Below, one piece after another: positions 19,142 to 28,040 of a stretch of DNA of 41,898 bases. A program made the position numbers and the translations under genes. The DNA comes from Rubrivivax sp. (GTDB lineage: Bacteria; Pseudomonadota; Gammaproteobacteria; Burkholderiales; Burkholderiaceae_C), in assembly GCA_026125665.1 (NCBI GenBank), contig JAHCKS010000039.1:1-41898 (forward strand). The letters run 5' to 3'. Under the pieces are notes generated by a model. That model was not told the DNA's origin, searched no databases, and saw nothing but the letters and a program-made list of their open reading frames with translations. Numbering within the stretch: position 1 is the stretch's first letter; each line of letters begins with the position of its first letter.

Positions 19142-20014
19142 CTACATGCGGAAGTGTTCGCCGAGGTAGACCTTGCGCACGTCGGCGTTGGCCACGATCT
19201 CGGCCGGCGTGCCCTCGGCGAGCACGCTGCCCTCGCTGATGATGTACGCGCGGTCGCAGATGCCGAGCGTCTCGCGCACGTTGTGGTCGGTGATGAGCAC
19301 GCCGATGCCGCGCGCTCGCAGGAAGCCGATGATGCGCTGGATCTCGAGCACGGCGATCGGGTCGACGCCGGCGAACGGCTCGTCGAGCAGGATGAAGCGC
19401 GGCTGCGTGGCCAGCGCGCGCGCGATCTCGACCCGCCGGCGTTCGCCGCCCGACAGCGCCGGCGCCGGCGAGCCGCGCAGCTTCTCGATCGCCAGGTCGG
19501 CGAGCAGCTTGTCCAGCAGCTCCTCGATGCGCCGGGCCGGCAGCGGCCGCCCGTCGGGGCCGCGCTGCAGCTCGAGCACGGCGCGGATGTTCTCCTCCAC
19601 CGTCAGCTTGCGGAAGATCGAGGCCTCCTGCGGCAGGTACGACAGGCCCAGCCGCGAGCGCTGGTGGATGGGGAGCGTCTGCACGGGCTTGCCGTCGATG
19701 CGGATGACCCCTTCATCGGCACGCACGAGCCCGACCACCATGTAGAAAGTCGTGGTCTTGCCGGCGCCGTTCGGTCCGAGCAGGCCGACCACTTCGCCGG
19801 CCCCCACCGCCAGGTGCACGTCCTTGACCACCGTGCGCGGGCCGTAGCGCTTCTGCAGGTGCTCGGCCTCCAGCCGGCTGCGCGCACGCGCGGCGGAGGC
19901 CGGCGGCACCGCCGTGGCCCCGGCGTCTGCCGAGGCGCCGGGCGACGACCGGGCGCTGCCCGTCTCGGCCGACAAGGCCGCGGGTTGGCTGGCCAATGAA
20001 GGCTCGGCGCTCAA
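19142..20014 (-). CDS. lptB: LPS export ABC transporter ATP-binding protein LptB, TTG start
   Basis: The 290-residue protein is the ATPase of the LptB2FG complex that extracts lipopolysaccharide from the inner membrane. Walker A is [13 protein letters not shown], the Q-loop is '[20 protein letters not shown]', the signature is [16 protein letters not shown], Walker B is [13 protein letters not shown], and the switch histidine is in '[11 protein letters not shown]'. It ends in '[12 protein letters not shown]', typical of LptB. The frame opens with TTG at 20014, overlapping the lptA stop as TTGA. About 47 residues of Ala/Ser/Pro-rich sequence precede the usual LptB start ('[11 protein letters not shown]'), longer than the ~240-residue family norm. 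A GTG near 19916 could also be the start. lptA precedes it and rpoN follows. Confidence 0.95.
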   Translation of the reverse strand: MSAEPSLASQPAALSAETGSARSSPGASADAGATAVPPASAARARSRLEAEHLQKRYGPRTVVKDVHLAVGAGEVVGLLGPNGAGKTTTFYMVVGLVRADEGVIRIDGKPVQTLPIHQRSRLGLSYLPQEASIFRKLTVEENIRAVLELQRGPDGRPLPARRIEELLDKLLADLAIEKLRGSPAPALSGGERRRVEIARALATQPRFILLDEPFAGVDPIAVLEIQRIIGFLRARGIGVLITDHNVRETLGICDRAYIISEGSVLAEGTPAEIVANADVRKVYLGEHFRM

Positions 20015-20712
20015 CGCCGTTCCCCGCCCAGGCTGCGCGCCGGTGCCAGTGGCGCCGCCGGGGCCCCCTGGGCACCCGCGGAGGCAGCACCCGCCACCCC
20101 GTCGGCGCCACTCGCTTGTGCACGCGGACTCAGGATGACGCGCACCCGGCCGCTCGGATTGGCCGCCGTCGGCGCACCCCCTTCGACGCGGAAGACCTCG
20201 GCCAGGTTGTCCCAGACGATCGTTGCGCCGGTGATCTCGTCGGCCACCGTGCCGCCGCGCAGCCGCCGCACGGCGCCGTTGCCGACGAAGCGAAGCGTGT
20301 CGGCCTTGCCGTCGAACTCGATGCGGTCGGCCACCCCCTCGACGATCTCGTCGCCCGGGCCGTCGCGCCGCTGGCGCCAGCTCGCCTGGCGGCCCGAGGC
20401 GCCGATGGCGCTGGCGGCGCGGAAGCCGTCGGGCATCTCGCGCATCTCGACGCGGTCCGCACGCAGCACCATCGTGCCCTGCGAGATGACGACGTTGCCG
20501 TTGAAGACGACCACCTGCCGCTGCAGGTCGACGGTGCCGGGGCGGTCGGCCTCCACCACCATCGGCTTGGTCCGGTCGGCCCGTTCGGCATGCGCCGGCG
20601 CGATGGCGGCCAGGCCGACGGCCGCCGCGACAACCCCGGCAAAGGCCGCCCGGACGCCGGGCCGGCGCGCAGCGCGACGCACGAGAGGGCAGGTCGGCTC
20701 GGTCGGGGACAT
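20011..20712 (-). CDS. lptA: Lipopolysaccharide transport periplasmic protein LptA
   Basis: The 233-residue protein has a basic N terminus and a signal peptide (hydrophobic stretch ending APAHA near residue 42), followed by an OstA/LptA-type beta-jellyroll: '[42 protein letters not shown]' and later '[20 protein letters not shown]'. The usual 'R-x-x-I/V-L-x-P-R' end (VRVILSPR) is present. An Ala/Gly/Ser/Pro-rich tail of about 35 residues follows. LptA oligomers bridge the periplasm between LptC and LptD. A TAGAAT at 20738-20743 overlaps the alternative ATG at 20739, so ATG 20712 is the better start. lptC and kdsC, normally upstream, are not here; a dsbA-like gene is, so lptA has its own promoter and starts the lptAB-rpoN block. 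Confidence 0.92.
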   Translation of the reverse strand: MSPTEPTCPLVRRAARRPGVRAAFAGVVAAAVGLAAIAPAHAERADRTKPMVVEADRPGTVDLQRQVVVFNGNVVISQGTMVLRADRVEMREMPDGFRAASAIGASGRQASWRQRRDGPGDEIVEGVADRIEFDGKADTLRFVGNGAVRRLRGGTVADEITGATIVWDNLAEVFRVEGGAPTAANPSGRVRVILSPRAQASGADGVAGAASAGAQGAPAAPLAPARSLGGERR

Positions 20713-20737
20713 GGGAATCGCACGCAAGTTGCGTGCC

Positions 20738-20743
20738 ATTCTA
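20738..20743 (-). promoter_or_regulatory. -10-like TAGAAT of lptA
   Basis: TAGAAT on the minus strand, 25 bases before ATG 20712. It lies in the 188-base gap after the dsbA-like gene and makes an independent lptAB-rpoN transcript likely. It decides the start of lptA. Confidence 0.45.
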
Positions 20744-20900
20744 GCCAGTGCACAGCGGCCTCCCATGGAACCGGCGGAGGCGAAAGGTTCACGGCCGCCG
20801 GCAGCGGGCAGATTCACCCGACCGACGGTCGAGCGAGGCGGCGCGGGTCAGGCAGCCCGTGCGGGCCGCCCGGGCGCCGACGCCGACCGGGGGCGCGCGG

Positions 20901-21554
20901 TCAGCCGCGAGCGCGGCCGATCAGGTACTCCGCCACCGCCACCATGCGCTCGAGCGAGCCGGCCAGACTGCCCGACGTGAACCAGCGCCCCTGCACGCCG
21001 AGCGCCGGCACGCCGTCGATCTTGTAGGCGTCGGTCAGCTGGCGCGCCCGCGCTGCCTTGGTGTTGACGCCGAAGGACTTCATCGTCGCCACCAGCTTGG
21101 CGCCGTCGATGCCGCTCTCGTTGCCGAAAGCCGCGATGTCGCCGTCGGAGATGAGCTGGCGCCGGGTGCCCGGCCCGTGCATGGCGGCGAACACCTTGCG
21201 GTGCATCGTCGCCAGCACGCCCATCTCCTCGAGCGCGTAGTGCAACCGCTGGTGGATCTGGTGCTGCACGCCGAACCCCACGTGCACGCGCCGGAACGAC
21301 ACGTCCGGGGGCAGGCGCTTGACCCAGGCCTCGAGCATCGGCTCGAAGGCGTTGCAGTGCGGGCAGCCGTACCAGAAGAACTCGACCAGGTCGACCTTCT
21401 TGTCCGCCGACGGCAGCGACACCGATGCCGGCGTCGTCAGGCGCACGAAGTGCTGCCCTTCGACCGGCACGCCCTGGGCGAGCAGCGCCCGCGGCGCGGC
21501 GAGCGTGGCGCCGGCAGCGAGCATGAGGCGGGTGAGGTCACGCCGGTGGAACAT
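20901..21554 (-). CDS. dsbA: DsbA-family thiol:disulphide oxidoreductase
   Basis: The 217-residue protein has a signal peptide with an RR pair (MFHRRDLTRLMLAAGATLAA..., cleavage near ALLAQ, residue 26) and a DsbA-type thioredoxin fold. The active site is C64-P-H-C67 in 'FFWYGCPHCNAFEPML', which is the DsbA dipeptide, and the cis-proline loop is 'KIDGVPALGVQG'. It would oxidise cysteine pairs in the periplasm, with DsbB as partner; DsbB is not in this window. Pilins nearby carry disulphide-candidate cysteines and are plausible substrates, which is inference. An AAAGGA sits 6 bases before ATG 21554. It follows argS and the SPOR gene after a 116-base gap, an order also seen in other betaproteobacteria. 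Confidence 0.93.
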   Translation of the reverse strand: MFHRRDLTRLMLAAGATLAAPRALLAQGVPVEGQHFVRLTTPASVSLPSADKKVDLVEFFWYGCPHCNAFEPMLEAWVKRLPPDVSFRRVHVGFGVQHQIHQRLHYALEEMGVLATMHRKVFAAMHGPGTRRQLISDGDIAAFGNESGIDGAKLVATMKSFGVNTKAARARQLTDAYKIDGVPALGVQGRWFTSGSLAGSLERMVAVAEYLIGRARG

Positions 21555-21670
21555 GCGGGGTCCTTTCAGGTGTTCGGGGATTCGGTACGAAGGGCCGGGC
21601 GCCGGGGGCGCCCAGCGAAAGCGGAAGAAGGCGGGGCGGTCCCGCCGCCGCACCCGGCCGCACGGTGCGG

Positions 21671-22327
21671 CTATGGCTGCCGCTCGACGCGCACGATCTG
21701 CGAGTCGACACCGGCGGCCTGCAGCTTGACCAGCAGCGCGTCGGCATCGTCGCGCGTGCGGAAAGGCCCCACGCGCACGCGGTACACCGTGCGCCCGGCT
21801 TGTTCGCGTTCGCTGATCTGGGCCGTCTGCCCCATGAGGGCCAGCTTGGCACGCTGTTGCTCGGCATCGTCGTTGCGCGTGTAGGCACCAGCCTGCACGA
21901 AGAAGACGAACGGCTCTCCCCCGGCGGCGGTGGACCGCGGCGGTGTCGGCGTCGGCGCGCCGGACAGGATCGCGGCGGGGTCGCGCGCACTGCCGCCCGC
22001 AGCCCCCGGCGCGGCGGCCGTGGCGCCCTGCGCCCCGGCCGGCGGGGGGATGACCGGCGCGCTGCCCGGCGTGGGCACGACAACGCCGCCGGCCGACGCC
22101 CCGGCTCGCGGCGCTCGGCCGGCCAGCGGGGCGTTCGGGTCCCAGCTGCGGTTGCGCTCGGCCTCGGCGTTGTCCTGCTCCGCGGTGCGGCCGGGCACCT
22201 TGTTGACGAAGGGCACCGGCACCTTGGCGATGTACAGCGCCACGCTCAGCGCCAGCACGAGGCCCCCGAGCAAGCCGACGACCACTCCGACGGCGAACCC
22301 GCCGCGGTGGGAAATGACAGAGCTCAT
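21671..22327 (-). CDS. SPOR-domain cell-division protein (FtsN-like)
   Basis: The 218-residue protein has one N-terminal transmembrane segment (about residues 10-32, '[24 protein letters not shown]') with a short cytosolic tail. A proline/alanine-rich periplasmic linker (residues 60-135) leads into a C-terminal SPOR domain starting at '[26 protein letters not shown]' and ending in '[27 protein letters not shown]'. SPOR domains bind denuded peptidoglycan at the septum. The topology matches FtsN but the essential FtsA-binding and FtsN E-domain motifs are not recognised. Its ATG overlaps the argS stop as ATGA, so it is translated with argS. Confidence 0.88.
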   Translation of the reverse strand: MSSVISHRGGFAVGVVVGLLGGLVLALSVALYIAKVPVPFVNKVPGRTAEQDNAEAERNRSWDPNAPLAGRAPRAGASAGGVVVPTPGSAPVIPPPAGAQGATAAAPGAAGGSARDPAAILSGAPTPTPPRSTAAGGEPFVFFVQAGAYTRNDDAEQQRAKLALMGQTAQISEREQAGRTVYRVRVGPFRTRDDADALLVKLQAAGVDSQIVRVERQP

Positions 22328-24090
22328 GCGGTGTGCACTCCGGGGGCCACGACCCCCTCAGGGCCCGCGCCGGCCGGCGCGGCATCACGCTGCATCTGCG
22401 CCGGCGCCGACACGCCGAGCACCGCGAGCGCGTTCTTCAGCACGCGCGCCGTGGCGGCGAGCAGCGCGATGCGCGCGCGCGCCAGCGGCGCGTCGTCGAC
22501 GAGGAAGCGTTCGCTGTCGTAGTAGGTGTGGAAACACGCCGCCAGCTCGCGCAGGTAGAACGCCACGTCGTGCGGCGCGAACTCGGCGGCGGCGCGCGCC
22601 AGCATCTCGGGGTACTCGGCGAGCTTGAGCATCAGGGCGGCTTCGCTCGGGGCCACGAGTCGCGACAGGTCGGCACCGAGCAGGTGCGTCTCGTCCTGTG
22701 CCGCCGCGCCGTACTGCGCCAGCACCGAGCAGATGCGCGCGTGCGCGTACTGCACGTAGAAGACGGGGTTGTCCAGGTTCGTCGCGAGTGCCAGGTCGAT
22801 GTCGAAGCTGAACTCGGCGTCGCTCTTGCGGCTGGCGAGGAAGAAGCGCACGGCATCGCGGCCGGTCCACTCGATCAGGTCGCGCAGCGTCACGTAGCTG
22901 CCGGCGCGCTTGGAGATCTTCACCTCCTGCCCGCCCCGCATCACCGTGATCATCTTGTAGAGCACGTAGTCGGGGTAGCCGGCGGGGATGCCGCGCCCGG
23001 CCGCCTGCAGCCCGGCGCGCACGCGCGCCACCGTGCCGTGGTGGTCGGTGCCCTGCACGTTGATGACCTTCGTGAAGCCGCGCTCGAACTTCGCGAGATG
23101 GTAGGCGACGTCGGGCACGAAGTAGGTGTACGTGCCGTCGGACTTGCGCATCACGCGGTCCTTGTCGTCGCCGTACTCGGTGGTGCGCAGCCACAGCGCC
23201 CCGCCGTGCTCGTAGGTCTTGCCCGAGGCCACCAGCAGGCGCACCACGTCCTCGACGCGACCTTCGGTGTACAGGCTGCTCTCGAGGTAGTAGTGATCGA
23301 AGCGCACGCCGAAGGCCTGCAGGTCAAGGTCCTGCTCGTGGCGCAGGTAGGCCACGGCGAACTGGCGGATGCCGTCCAGGTCGTCCGGGTTGCCGCTGGC
23401 GGTGAAGTGGCGGTCGTCGGCGCGCACCGTCTTCCTCGCCGCAAACTCGGCGGCGATGTCGGCGATGTACTCGCCGTTGTAGGCCTGTTCGGGCCAGCCG
23501 GCATCGCCAGGCTTCAGGCCCCTCAGCCTGCACTGCGTGGAGGTGGCCAGCGTCTCGATCTGCGCGCCGGCATCGTTGTAATAGAACTCGCGATGGACAT
23601 CGTGGCCCTGCGTCGAGAGCAGGTTGCAGATGCAGTCGCCGAGCGCCGCGTTGCGGCCATGGCCCACGTGCAGGGGGCCCGTCGGGTTGGCGGAGACGAA
23701 CTCCACCATGACCTTCTGTCCGCCGGCCGGGCCGCGTGGCTTGTTGCCATAGGCATCGCCGGCTTCGAGCACTTCGCGCACGACGGCCTGCCGCGCCGCC
23801 GGCGCGAGCCGCAGGTTGACGAAGCCCGGGCCGGCGATCTCGAGCTGCGACACCCAGCGCTTGAACGCCGCCGCGCCTTGCAGCGCCGCGACGAGCCGCC
23901 CGGCCACGTCGCGCGGGTTGGTCTTCAGGGCCTTGGCCAGCGGCATCGCCGCGGTGATGGCGAGGTCGCCGTGCGCGGCCTGCCTGGGGGACTCGAACAC
24001 CGCGGCAGGTGGCGCCACGCCGGCGGCCGCGGCCACCTCGGCGAGGGCGCCCTGCAAGGCGTGCAGCAGCTCCTGCTTGACTCGAATCAT
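22324..24090 (-). CDS. argS: Arginine--tRNA ligase
   Basis: The 588-residue protein is a class I arginyl-tRNA synthetase. It has the Arg-N tRNA-recognition domain ('[20 protein letters not shown]'), the HIGH motif as '[18 protein letters not shown]', the core '[15 protein letters not shown]', '[30 protein letters not shown]', the KMSKR-like loop '[19 protein letters not shown]', and the DALR anticodon-binding domain at the end ('AQYGAAA...LAVLGV'). It attaches arginine to tRNA-Arg. Length is normal. ATG 24090 is 7 bases after a TAGAAT (24098-24103), so the mRNA may be leaderless. It is the first gene of argS-SPOR-dsbA. Confidence 0.97.
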   Translation of the reverse strand: MIRVKQELLHALQGALAEVAAAAGVAPPAAVFESPRQAAHGDLAITAAMPLAKALKTNPRDVAGRLVAALQGAAAFKRWVSQLEIAGPGFVNLRLAPAARQAVVREVLEAGDAYGNKPRGPAGGQKVMVEFVSANPTGPLHVGHGRNAALGDCICNLLSTQGHDVHREFYYNDAGAQIETLATSTQCRLRGLKPGDAGWPEQAYNGEYIADIAAEFAARKTVRADDRHFTASGNPDDLDGIRQFAVAYLRHEQDLDLQAFGVRFDHYYLESSLYTEGRVEDVVRLLVASGKTYEHGGALWLRTTEYGDDKDRVMRKSDGTYTYFVPDVAYHLAKFERGFTKVINVQGTDHHGTVARVRAGLQAAGRGIPAGYPDYVLYKMITVMRGGQEVKISKRAGSYVTLRDLIEWTGRDAVRFFLASRKSDAEFSFDIDLALATNLDNPVFYVQYAHARICSVLAQYGAAAQDETHLLGADLSRLVAPSEAALMLKLAEYPEMLARAAAEFAPHDVAFYLRELAACFHTYYDSERFLVDDAPLARARIALLAATARVLKNALAVLGVSAPAQMQRDAAPAGAGPEGVVAPGVHTA

Positions 24091-24097
24091 GCGAAGG

Positions 24098-24103
24098 ATT
24101 CTA
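24098..24103 (-). promoter_or_regulatory. -10-like TAGAAT of argS
   Basis: TAGAAT on the minus strand ends 7 bases before the argS ATG, placing transcription initiation at or next to the start codon. The 236-base argS/kinase gap (24091-24326) holds no gene that I can support. Confidence 0.45.
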
Positions 24104-24326
24104 CGTTTGACCCCCTCGCGGCCCGGCGCGGCCGCTTCGGTGCACGCCGCGCCACGCAGCGGCGCCGGGCGCGCGGTTTAGCCCGGGCTTTGCTGCGCTG
24201 TTCGCCGCTTCCGTGGCGCCGCAATTGGCGCACGATGCGGCTTGTTTCGGCCCGTCCGCCCGCGCCACGCGAGCCCGCCCGTCGCCCCGAAGGGCTCGCC
24301 GGCAGGCACGGCGTGAAGGCTATCCC

Positions 24327-25706
24327 ATGAGCGCCCGCCCACCCGCCCCTGAATCACCCTCGCCAGCCCCGCCCGACGCGAGCAGCGAGCCGCTGCCGCA
24401 GCGCATCGGCAAGTACCCGGTGAAGGCCAAGATCGGCGAGGGTGCGACGAGCGAGGTCTTCCTCGCGCACGACCCCTTTCGCGGCGAGGACGTGGCGATC
24501 AAGCGCGTGCGCCGTTCGACCATGGTCGACGCCCGCGAGGCGCACCTCCAGCGGCGCTTCTTCGCCGCCGAGGCGGCGCTCGCCGGCCAGCTGCACCACC
24601 CCAACGTCGTGCAGATCCGCGATGCGGTGTCCGACGACGAGGAGCTGCCCTACCTGGTGATGGAGTACGTGCCGGGCGTCACGCTCAGGCGCTTCTGCCG
24701 CGCCGACGCGCTGCTGCCGCTGGCGCAGGTGATCGAGGTCGGCTTCAAGTGTGCGATGGCGCTCAACTACTGCTGGCGCCAGGGCCTCATCCACCGCGAC
24801 GTGAAGCCGGCCAACGTGCTGGCCATGATCGACGGCGACCGCATCGTCGACCTCAAGATCAGCGACTTCGGCAGCGTCTTCAACAGCGGCGCCGACATCA
24901 CGCAGGTGCACCGCGTCGGCTCGCTCGCCTACATGTCGCCCGAGCAGCTCGACGGCGACACGGTGGACTGCCGCGCCGACATCTACTCGCTGAGCGCGGT
25001 GCTGTACCACCTGATCGCCGGCCGCCCGCCCTTCGACGCCACCGAGCAGCGCGCGATCATGTACCAGATCTTCAACGCCACGCCGCCACGGCTGGCCGCG
25101 CTGCGCGAGGGGGTGCCGCCGGCGCTGGCGGACCTCGTCGAACGCGGGCTGGCGAAGGACCGCGAGTCGCGCCCGGCGAACTGGGACGAGTTCGCGCAGG
25201 CGCTTTCGCAGATGGCCAGCGCGCGCCTCGTGCCGCGCGGCGACCTGCAGTCGGTGCTCGACTCCGAGCGCTTCACGCTGCTGCGCGCGCAGGAGTTCTT
25301 CGCCCGCTTCGGCGACGTCGAGCTGTGGGAGGTGGTGCACCGGGCCAAGTGGGAGCGCCATACCTTCGGGCAGGCGCTGTACCGCAAGGGCGAGGACGGC
25401 AACACCTTCCACATCATCACGCAGGGCAAGGTGGAGGTGTTCCGCGACGGCCAGCTCGTCGCCCGCCTGGGCGCAGGCACCTCGGTGGGCGAGATGGCGT
25501 ACCTGGCGCCGAACCCCGAGCTGCGCACGCACAGCGCCGACGTGCTCGTCGCCGAGCCGACGACCACCGTCTCGTTCACCCCCGAGACGCTGGCGCAGCT
25601 GTCGATCACGACGATGAGCGCGTTCGACAAGGCCTTCATCGGGGTGCTCGTGCGCCGGCTGCACGCCGCGCACGAGGCGCTGGCGCATCCGCGCCGCATC
25701 ATGTAG
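24327..25706 (+). CDS. Serine/threonine protein kinase fused to a cyclic-nucleotide-binding-like domain
   Basis: The 459-residue protein has a Hanks-type kinase domain (residues ~27-300): glycine-rich loop IGEGATSEVF (36-45), VAIKRV lysine (59), HRDVKPANV (156-164), DFG (180-182), and activation segment 'VGSLAYMSPEQL'. All catalytic residues are present, so it should be active. A CRP/CAP-like domain follows (residues ~320-435: 'LYRKGEDGNTFHIITQGKVEVFRDGQLVARLGAGTSVGEMAYL'). The phosphate-binding cassette has GE (388-389) but the usual arginine is displaced, with 'LRTHSADV' where family members have R-(S/A)-A. Cyclic nucleotide binding is therefore doubtful. No transmembrane segment. ATG 24327 is chosen because the upstream 38 codons are low-complexity Arg/Ala and lack a ribosome binding site. 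Confidence 0.9.
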   Translation: MSARPPAPESPSPAPPDASSEPLPQRIGKYPVKAKIGEGATSEVFLAHDPFRGEDVAIKRVRRSTMVDAREAHLQRRFFAAEAALAGQLHHPNVVQIRDAVSDDEELPYLVMEYVPGVTLRRFCRADALLPLAQVIEVGFKCAMALNYCWRQGLIHRDVKPANVLAMIDGDRIVDLKISDFGSVFNSGADITQVHRVGSLAYMSPEQLDGDTVDCRADIYSLSAVLYHLIAGRPPFDATEQRAIMYQIFNATPPRLAALREGVPPALADLVERGLAKDRESRPANWDEFAQALSQMASARLVPRGDLQSVLDSERFTLLRAQEFFARFGDVELWEVVHRAKWERHTFGQALYRKGEDGNTFHIITQGKVEVFRDGQLVARLGAGTSVGEMAYLAPNPELRTHSADVLVAEPTTTVSFTPETLAQLSITTMSAFDKAFIGVLVRRLHAAHEALAHPRRIM

Positions 25707-25894
25707 CACACCGCGGCGGCCCTCCGGCCGGCCGCGCCCGCGGGCGCACCCTGTCGGCCGCGCCGCGGCCCGGCGCGTTCCCCCTCTTGCCAAGCCGTTG
25801 GCGCGGCGATGCAATGCCCGCGGCCCAGCGCCCGTGGCCTTGTGCGCCGTCATCCGTTCACTCCATCCACACGAGAGACAAGGAACCCCCGTCC

Positions 25895-26218
25895 ATGAAC
25901 AAGTTGCTCACCGCCAGCGTGCTCGCCCTCGGCCTCGCCTTCGGCGCGGCTGGCCAGGCGTATGCCGCCAATGCCGCCTGCGTGAAGAGCGCCGACGACA
26001 AGAAGCTCGCCGGCGCCGCGCGCGACAGCCACATCAAGAAGTGCGAGAAGGACATGGCCGCCGGCGCGGGCAGCCCGGCCTGCGAGAAGAGCGCCGACGA
26101 CAAGAAGCTGGCCGGCGCGGCGCGCACCAGCCACATCAAGAAGTGCATGGAAGACGCCGGCAAGCCGGCGATGGCCGCCCCGGCCAAGCCTGCCGCGCCC
26201 AGCGGCGACAAGAAGTAG
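25895..26218 (+). CDS. PsiF-repeat periplasmic protein with near-identical tandem repeat
   Basis: The 107-residue protein has a signal peptide (MNKLLTASVLALGLAFGAAG..., cleaved near AYA-AN, residue 24). The mature part is two PsiF repeats (residues 28-50 and 62-84) that share 21 of 23 residues (core SADDKKLAGAAR, SHIKKC). Both repeats have a cysteine at each end, and a Pro/Ala/Lys-rich tail follows. PsiF-type proteins are small periplasmic proteins; E. coli psiF is phosphate-starvation inducible, function unknown. The DNA of the two copies is also almost identical, which indicates recent duplication or gene conversion with a 102-base period. An AAGGAA (about 25880-25885) supports ATG 25895. 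It lies between the kinase and a convergent LysR gene. Confidence 0.88.
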   Translation: MNKLLTASVLALGLAFGAAGQAYAANAACVKSADDKKLAGAARDSHIKKCEKDMAAGAGSPACEKSADDKKLAGAARTSHIKKCMEDAGKPAMAAPAKPAAPSGDKK

Positions 26219-26266
26219 TCGCCAGGCCGAGCTGGCGCGCCGGCGCCCGCGCGCTTCGATCGCCGG

Positions 26267-27178
26267 CTACGGGCCTCCGCGCCAGTAGCCGGCGTCGCCG
26301 TAGGTGTGCCTGACGAAGTCGATCCACAGCCGCACGCGCAGCGGCAGGTGCTTGCGGTGCGGCACGAGCGCGTAGATGCCGTTGGGCGGTGCGGCATGTT
26401 CGGCCAGCACCTCGACCAGGCGCCCTTCGGCGATGTCGCGCTCCACCTCCCACGTGCTGCGCCAGGCAATGCCCAGGCCCGCCAGGCACCACTGGTGCAG
26501 CACCTGGCCGTCGCTGCAGTCCACGCGGCCCTGCGGCCGCACGTGCACGAGCTCCCCATCGACCAGGAAGGCCCAGCCGCGCGTCTGGCTCGCCTCGGAA
26601 CTCAGCGTCAGGCAGGCGTGCATTGACAGGTCGGCCGGCACCTGCGGCCGCCCGGCCTTCTCCAGGTAGGCAGGCGCCGCCACGCACTGCCGCCGGTTGT
26701 CGGCCAGGCGCAGGCTCACGAGGTTCGAGTCGGGCAGGTCGCCGACGCGGATGGCGCAGTCGTAGCCCTCGTTGACGATGTCGACGACGCGGTCCGACAG
26801 GTTCAGGCTCAGGCTCACCTCCGGATGCTGGGCCACGAAGCCCGGCACCAGCGGCGCCACATGCCGCCGCCCGAAGCCACCGGGCGCGGTGACGCGCAGG
26901 TGGCCGCTCGCCTTCACGCCGCCGGCGCTGACGCTGGCCTCGGCATTGGCGATGTCGGCCAAGATGCGCTGGCAGTCCTCCAGGAACGCGCTGCCTTCGT
27001 GCGTGAGGGTGATGCGGCGCGTCGTGCGGCGCAGCAGCTTGACGCCCAGCCGCTCTTCGAGCGAGTCGATGCGCCGACCGATCACCGCCGGCGCCACGCC
27101 CAAGGCACCGGCCACGGCCGTCAGGCTGCCCTTGGCGGCCACGGCCACGAACGCCTCGATCTGCTTCAGCCGATCCAC
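26267..27178 (-). CDS. LysR-family transcriptional regulator
   Basis: The 303-residue protein opens with the LysR winged helix-turn-helix ('MDRLKQIEAFVAVAAKGSLTAVAGALGVAPAVIGRRIDSLEERLGVKLLRRTTRRITLTHEG', residues 1-62) and a periplasmic-binding-like effector domain with 'GHLRVTAPGGFGRRHVAPLVP', 'DCAIRVGDLPDSNLV' and 'LAGLGIAWRS'. It resembles the CrgA/DsdC-like subgroup common in Burkholderiales; the ligand is unknown. It is divergent from the haloacid dehalogenase gene with only 85 bases between the ATGs, and that gap holds a 7-bp dyad with an 11-base spacer. Control of the dehalogenase is a reasonable inference. The -10-like CATAAT lies 8 bases before the ATG, so its mRNA may be leaderless. 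Confidence 0.93.
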   Translation of the reverse strand: MDRLKQIEAFVAVAAKGSLTAVAGALGVAPAVIGRRIDSLEERLGVKLLRRTTRRITLTHEGSAFLEDCQRILADIANAEASVSAGGVKASGHLRVTAPGGFGRRHVAPLVPGFVAQHPEVSLSLNLSDRVVDIVNEGYDCAIRVGDLPDSNLVSLRLADNRRQCVAAPAYLEKAGRPQVPADLSMHACLTLSSEASQTRGWAFLVDGELVHVRPQGRVDCSDGQVLHQWCLAGLGIAWRSTWEVERDIAEGRLVEVLAEHAAPPNGIYALVPHRKHLPLRVRLWIDFVRHTYGDAGYWRGGP

Positions 27179-27186
27179 GGCGGGCG

Positions 27187-27192
27187 ATTATG
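27187..27192 (-). promoter_or_regulatory. -10-like CATAAT of the lysR gene
   Basis: On the minus strand CATAAT ends 8 bases before the LysR ATG. The dyad 27198-27222 lies directly upstream, where autoregulation would act. Confidence 0.4.
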
Positions 27193-27197
27193 CGCAA

Positions 27198-27222
27198 CGA
27201 ACGCAAAGATCCAGCGCGTTCG
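27198..27222. promoter_or_regulatory. Candidate LysR operator (7-bp dyad, 11-base spacer)
   Basis: CGAACGC - 11 bases - GCGTTCG forms a perfect dyad in the 85-base divergent gap. Its geometry matches the T-N11-A arrangement of LysR-type binding sites in spacing, although the arms are not the minimal T/A form. It sits between the two -10-like elements. Confidence 0.4.
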
Positions 27223-27251
27223 CCACTCTTAATGTTCGCGGGTGTTTCGAA

Positions 27252-27257
27252 TAGAGT
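27252..27257 (+). promoter_or_regulatory. -10-like TAGAGT of the haloacid dehalogenase gene
   Basis: TAGAGT ends 6 bases before ATG 27264. A weak -35-like TTAATG lies 17 bases upstream (27229-27234). The transcript could start at the ATG. Confidence 0.35.
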
Positions 27258-27263
27258 GGCTGC

Positions 27264-27986
27264 ATGCCCGCCCCACCCGTGAGCCCCCCCCGCCTGCGCG
27301 CCGTGCTGTTCGACGCCTACGGCACCCTGTTCGACGTCTACAGCGTCGCGCACCTGGCCGAGCAGCTGTTTCCCGGCCAGGGCGAGCGGCTGGCGCAGCT
27401 GTGGCGCGACAAGCAGATCGAGTACTCGCGCCTGGTCACGATGAGCTCGGCCGGCGCCGAGCACTACCGCCCCTTCTGGCAGGTGACGCGCGACGCGCTG
27501 CGCTGGTCGATGGCGCGCCTGGCGCTGCCGCGCGAGGGCGACGCCGAGCAGCAGCTGATGAACCAGTACCACCACCTCTCGGCCTTCCCCGAGAACCGCG
27601 AGGTGCTGGCCGAGCTGCAGCGGCGCGGCGTCACCGCCGGCATCCTCAGCAACGGCGACCCCGAGATGCTCGGCGTGGCGGTGAAGAGCGCCGGCTTCGC
27701 CGAGCTGCTCAGCGGCCCCGTGCTCAGCGTGCACAGCGTGCGCCGCTTCAAGACCGACCCCGCAGCCTACGCGCTCGGCCCGGCCACGCTCGGCCTGCCG
27801 GTGCGCGACATCCTCTTCGTCAGCAGCAACGCCTGGGACGCCATCGGCGCCACCTGGTTCGGCTACACGACGCTGTGGGTCAACCGCGCCGGCGCGCCGC
27901 CCGAGGAGCTCGGCACGTCACCCACCCACATCGGCACGAGCCTGCGCGACGTGCTGACGCTCCTGCCGGGCGGCGCCGCCGGCTGA
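27264..27986 (+). CDS. Haloacid dehalogenase type II (L-2-haloacid dehalogenase)
   Basis: The 240-residue HAD-superfamily enzyme carries the full L-2-haloacid dehalogenase set: 'LFDAYGTLFDVYS' with nucleophile Asp17, Arg48 in 'WRDKQIEYSRL', ILSNGDP (Ser129, Asn130), 'RRFKTDPAAY' (Lys163, Tyr169) and 'FVSSNAWDAIG' (Ser188, Asn189, Asp192). The second acid of the phosphatase HADs (DxD) is replaced by Tyr, which is diagnostic of the dehalogenase subgroup. It would hydrolyse (S)-2-haloacids to (R)-2-hydroxyacids in the cytosol. It is divergent from a LysR regulator with a dyad in the gap. A second dehalogenase-like gene is at 39797. The stop is 54 bases before malate synthase G, which feeds glyoxylate from haloacetate-type carbon into malate; that link is inference. 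Confidence 0.92.
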   Translation: MPAPPVSPPRLRAVLFDAYGTLFDVYSVAHLAEQLFPGQGERLAQLWRDKQIEYSRLVTMSSAGAEHYRPFWQVTRDALRWSMARLALPREGDAEQQLMNQYHHLSAFPENREVLAELQRRGVTAGILSNGDPEMLGVAVKSAGFAELLSGPVLSVHSVRRFKTDPAAYALGPATLGLPVRDILFVSSNAWDAIGATWFGYTTLWVNRAGAPPEELGTSPTHIGTSLRDVLTLLPGGAAG

Positions 27987-28040
27987 TCCCGCGCCCCATC
28001 CGGCGCCCACGCCTCACGAACCGCGACCCCGATCCACCCC

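Noticed and set aside
20739-20817. Upstream start for LptA
   Set aside because: The extra codons overlap a TAGAAT promoter element and would extend an already long basic leader.
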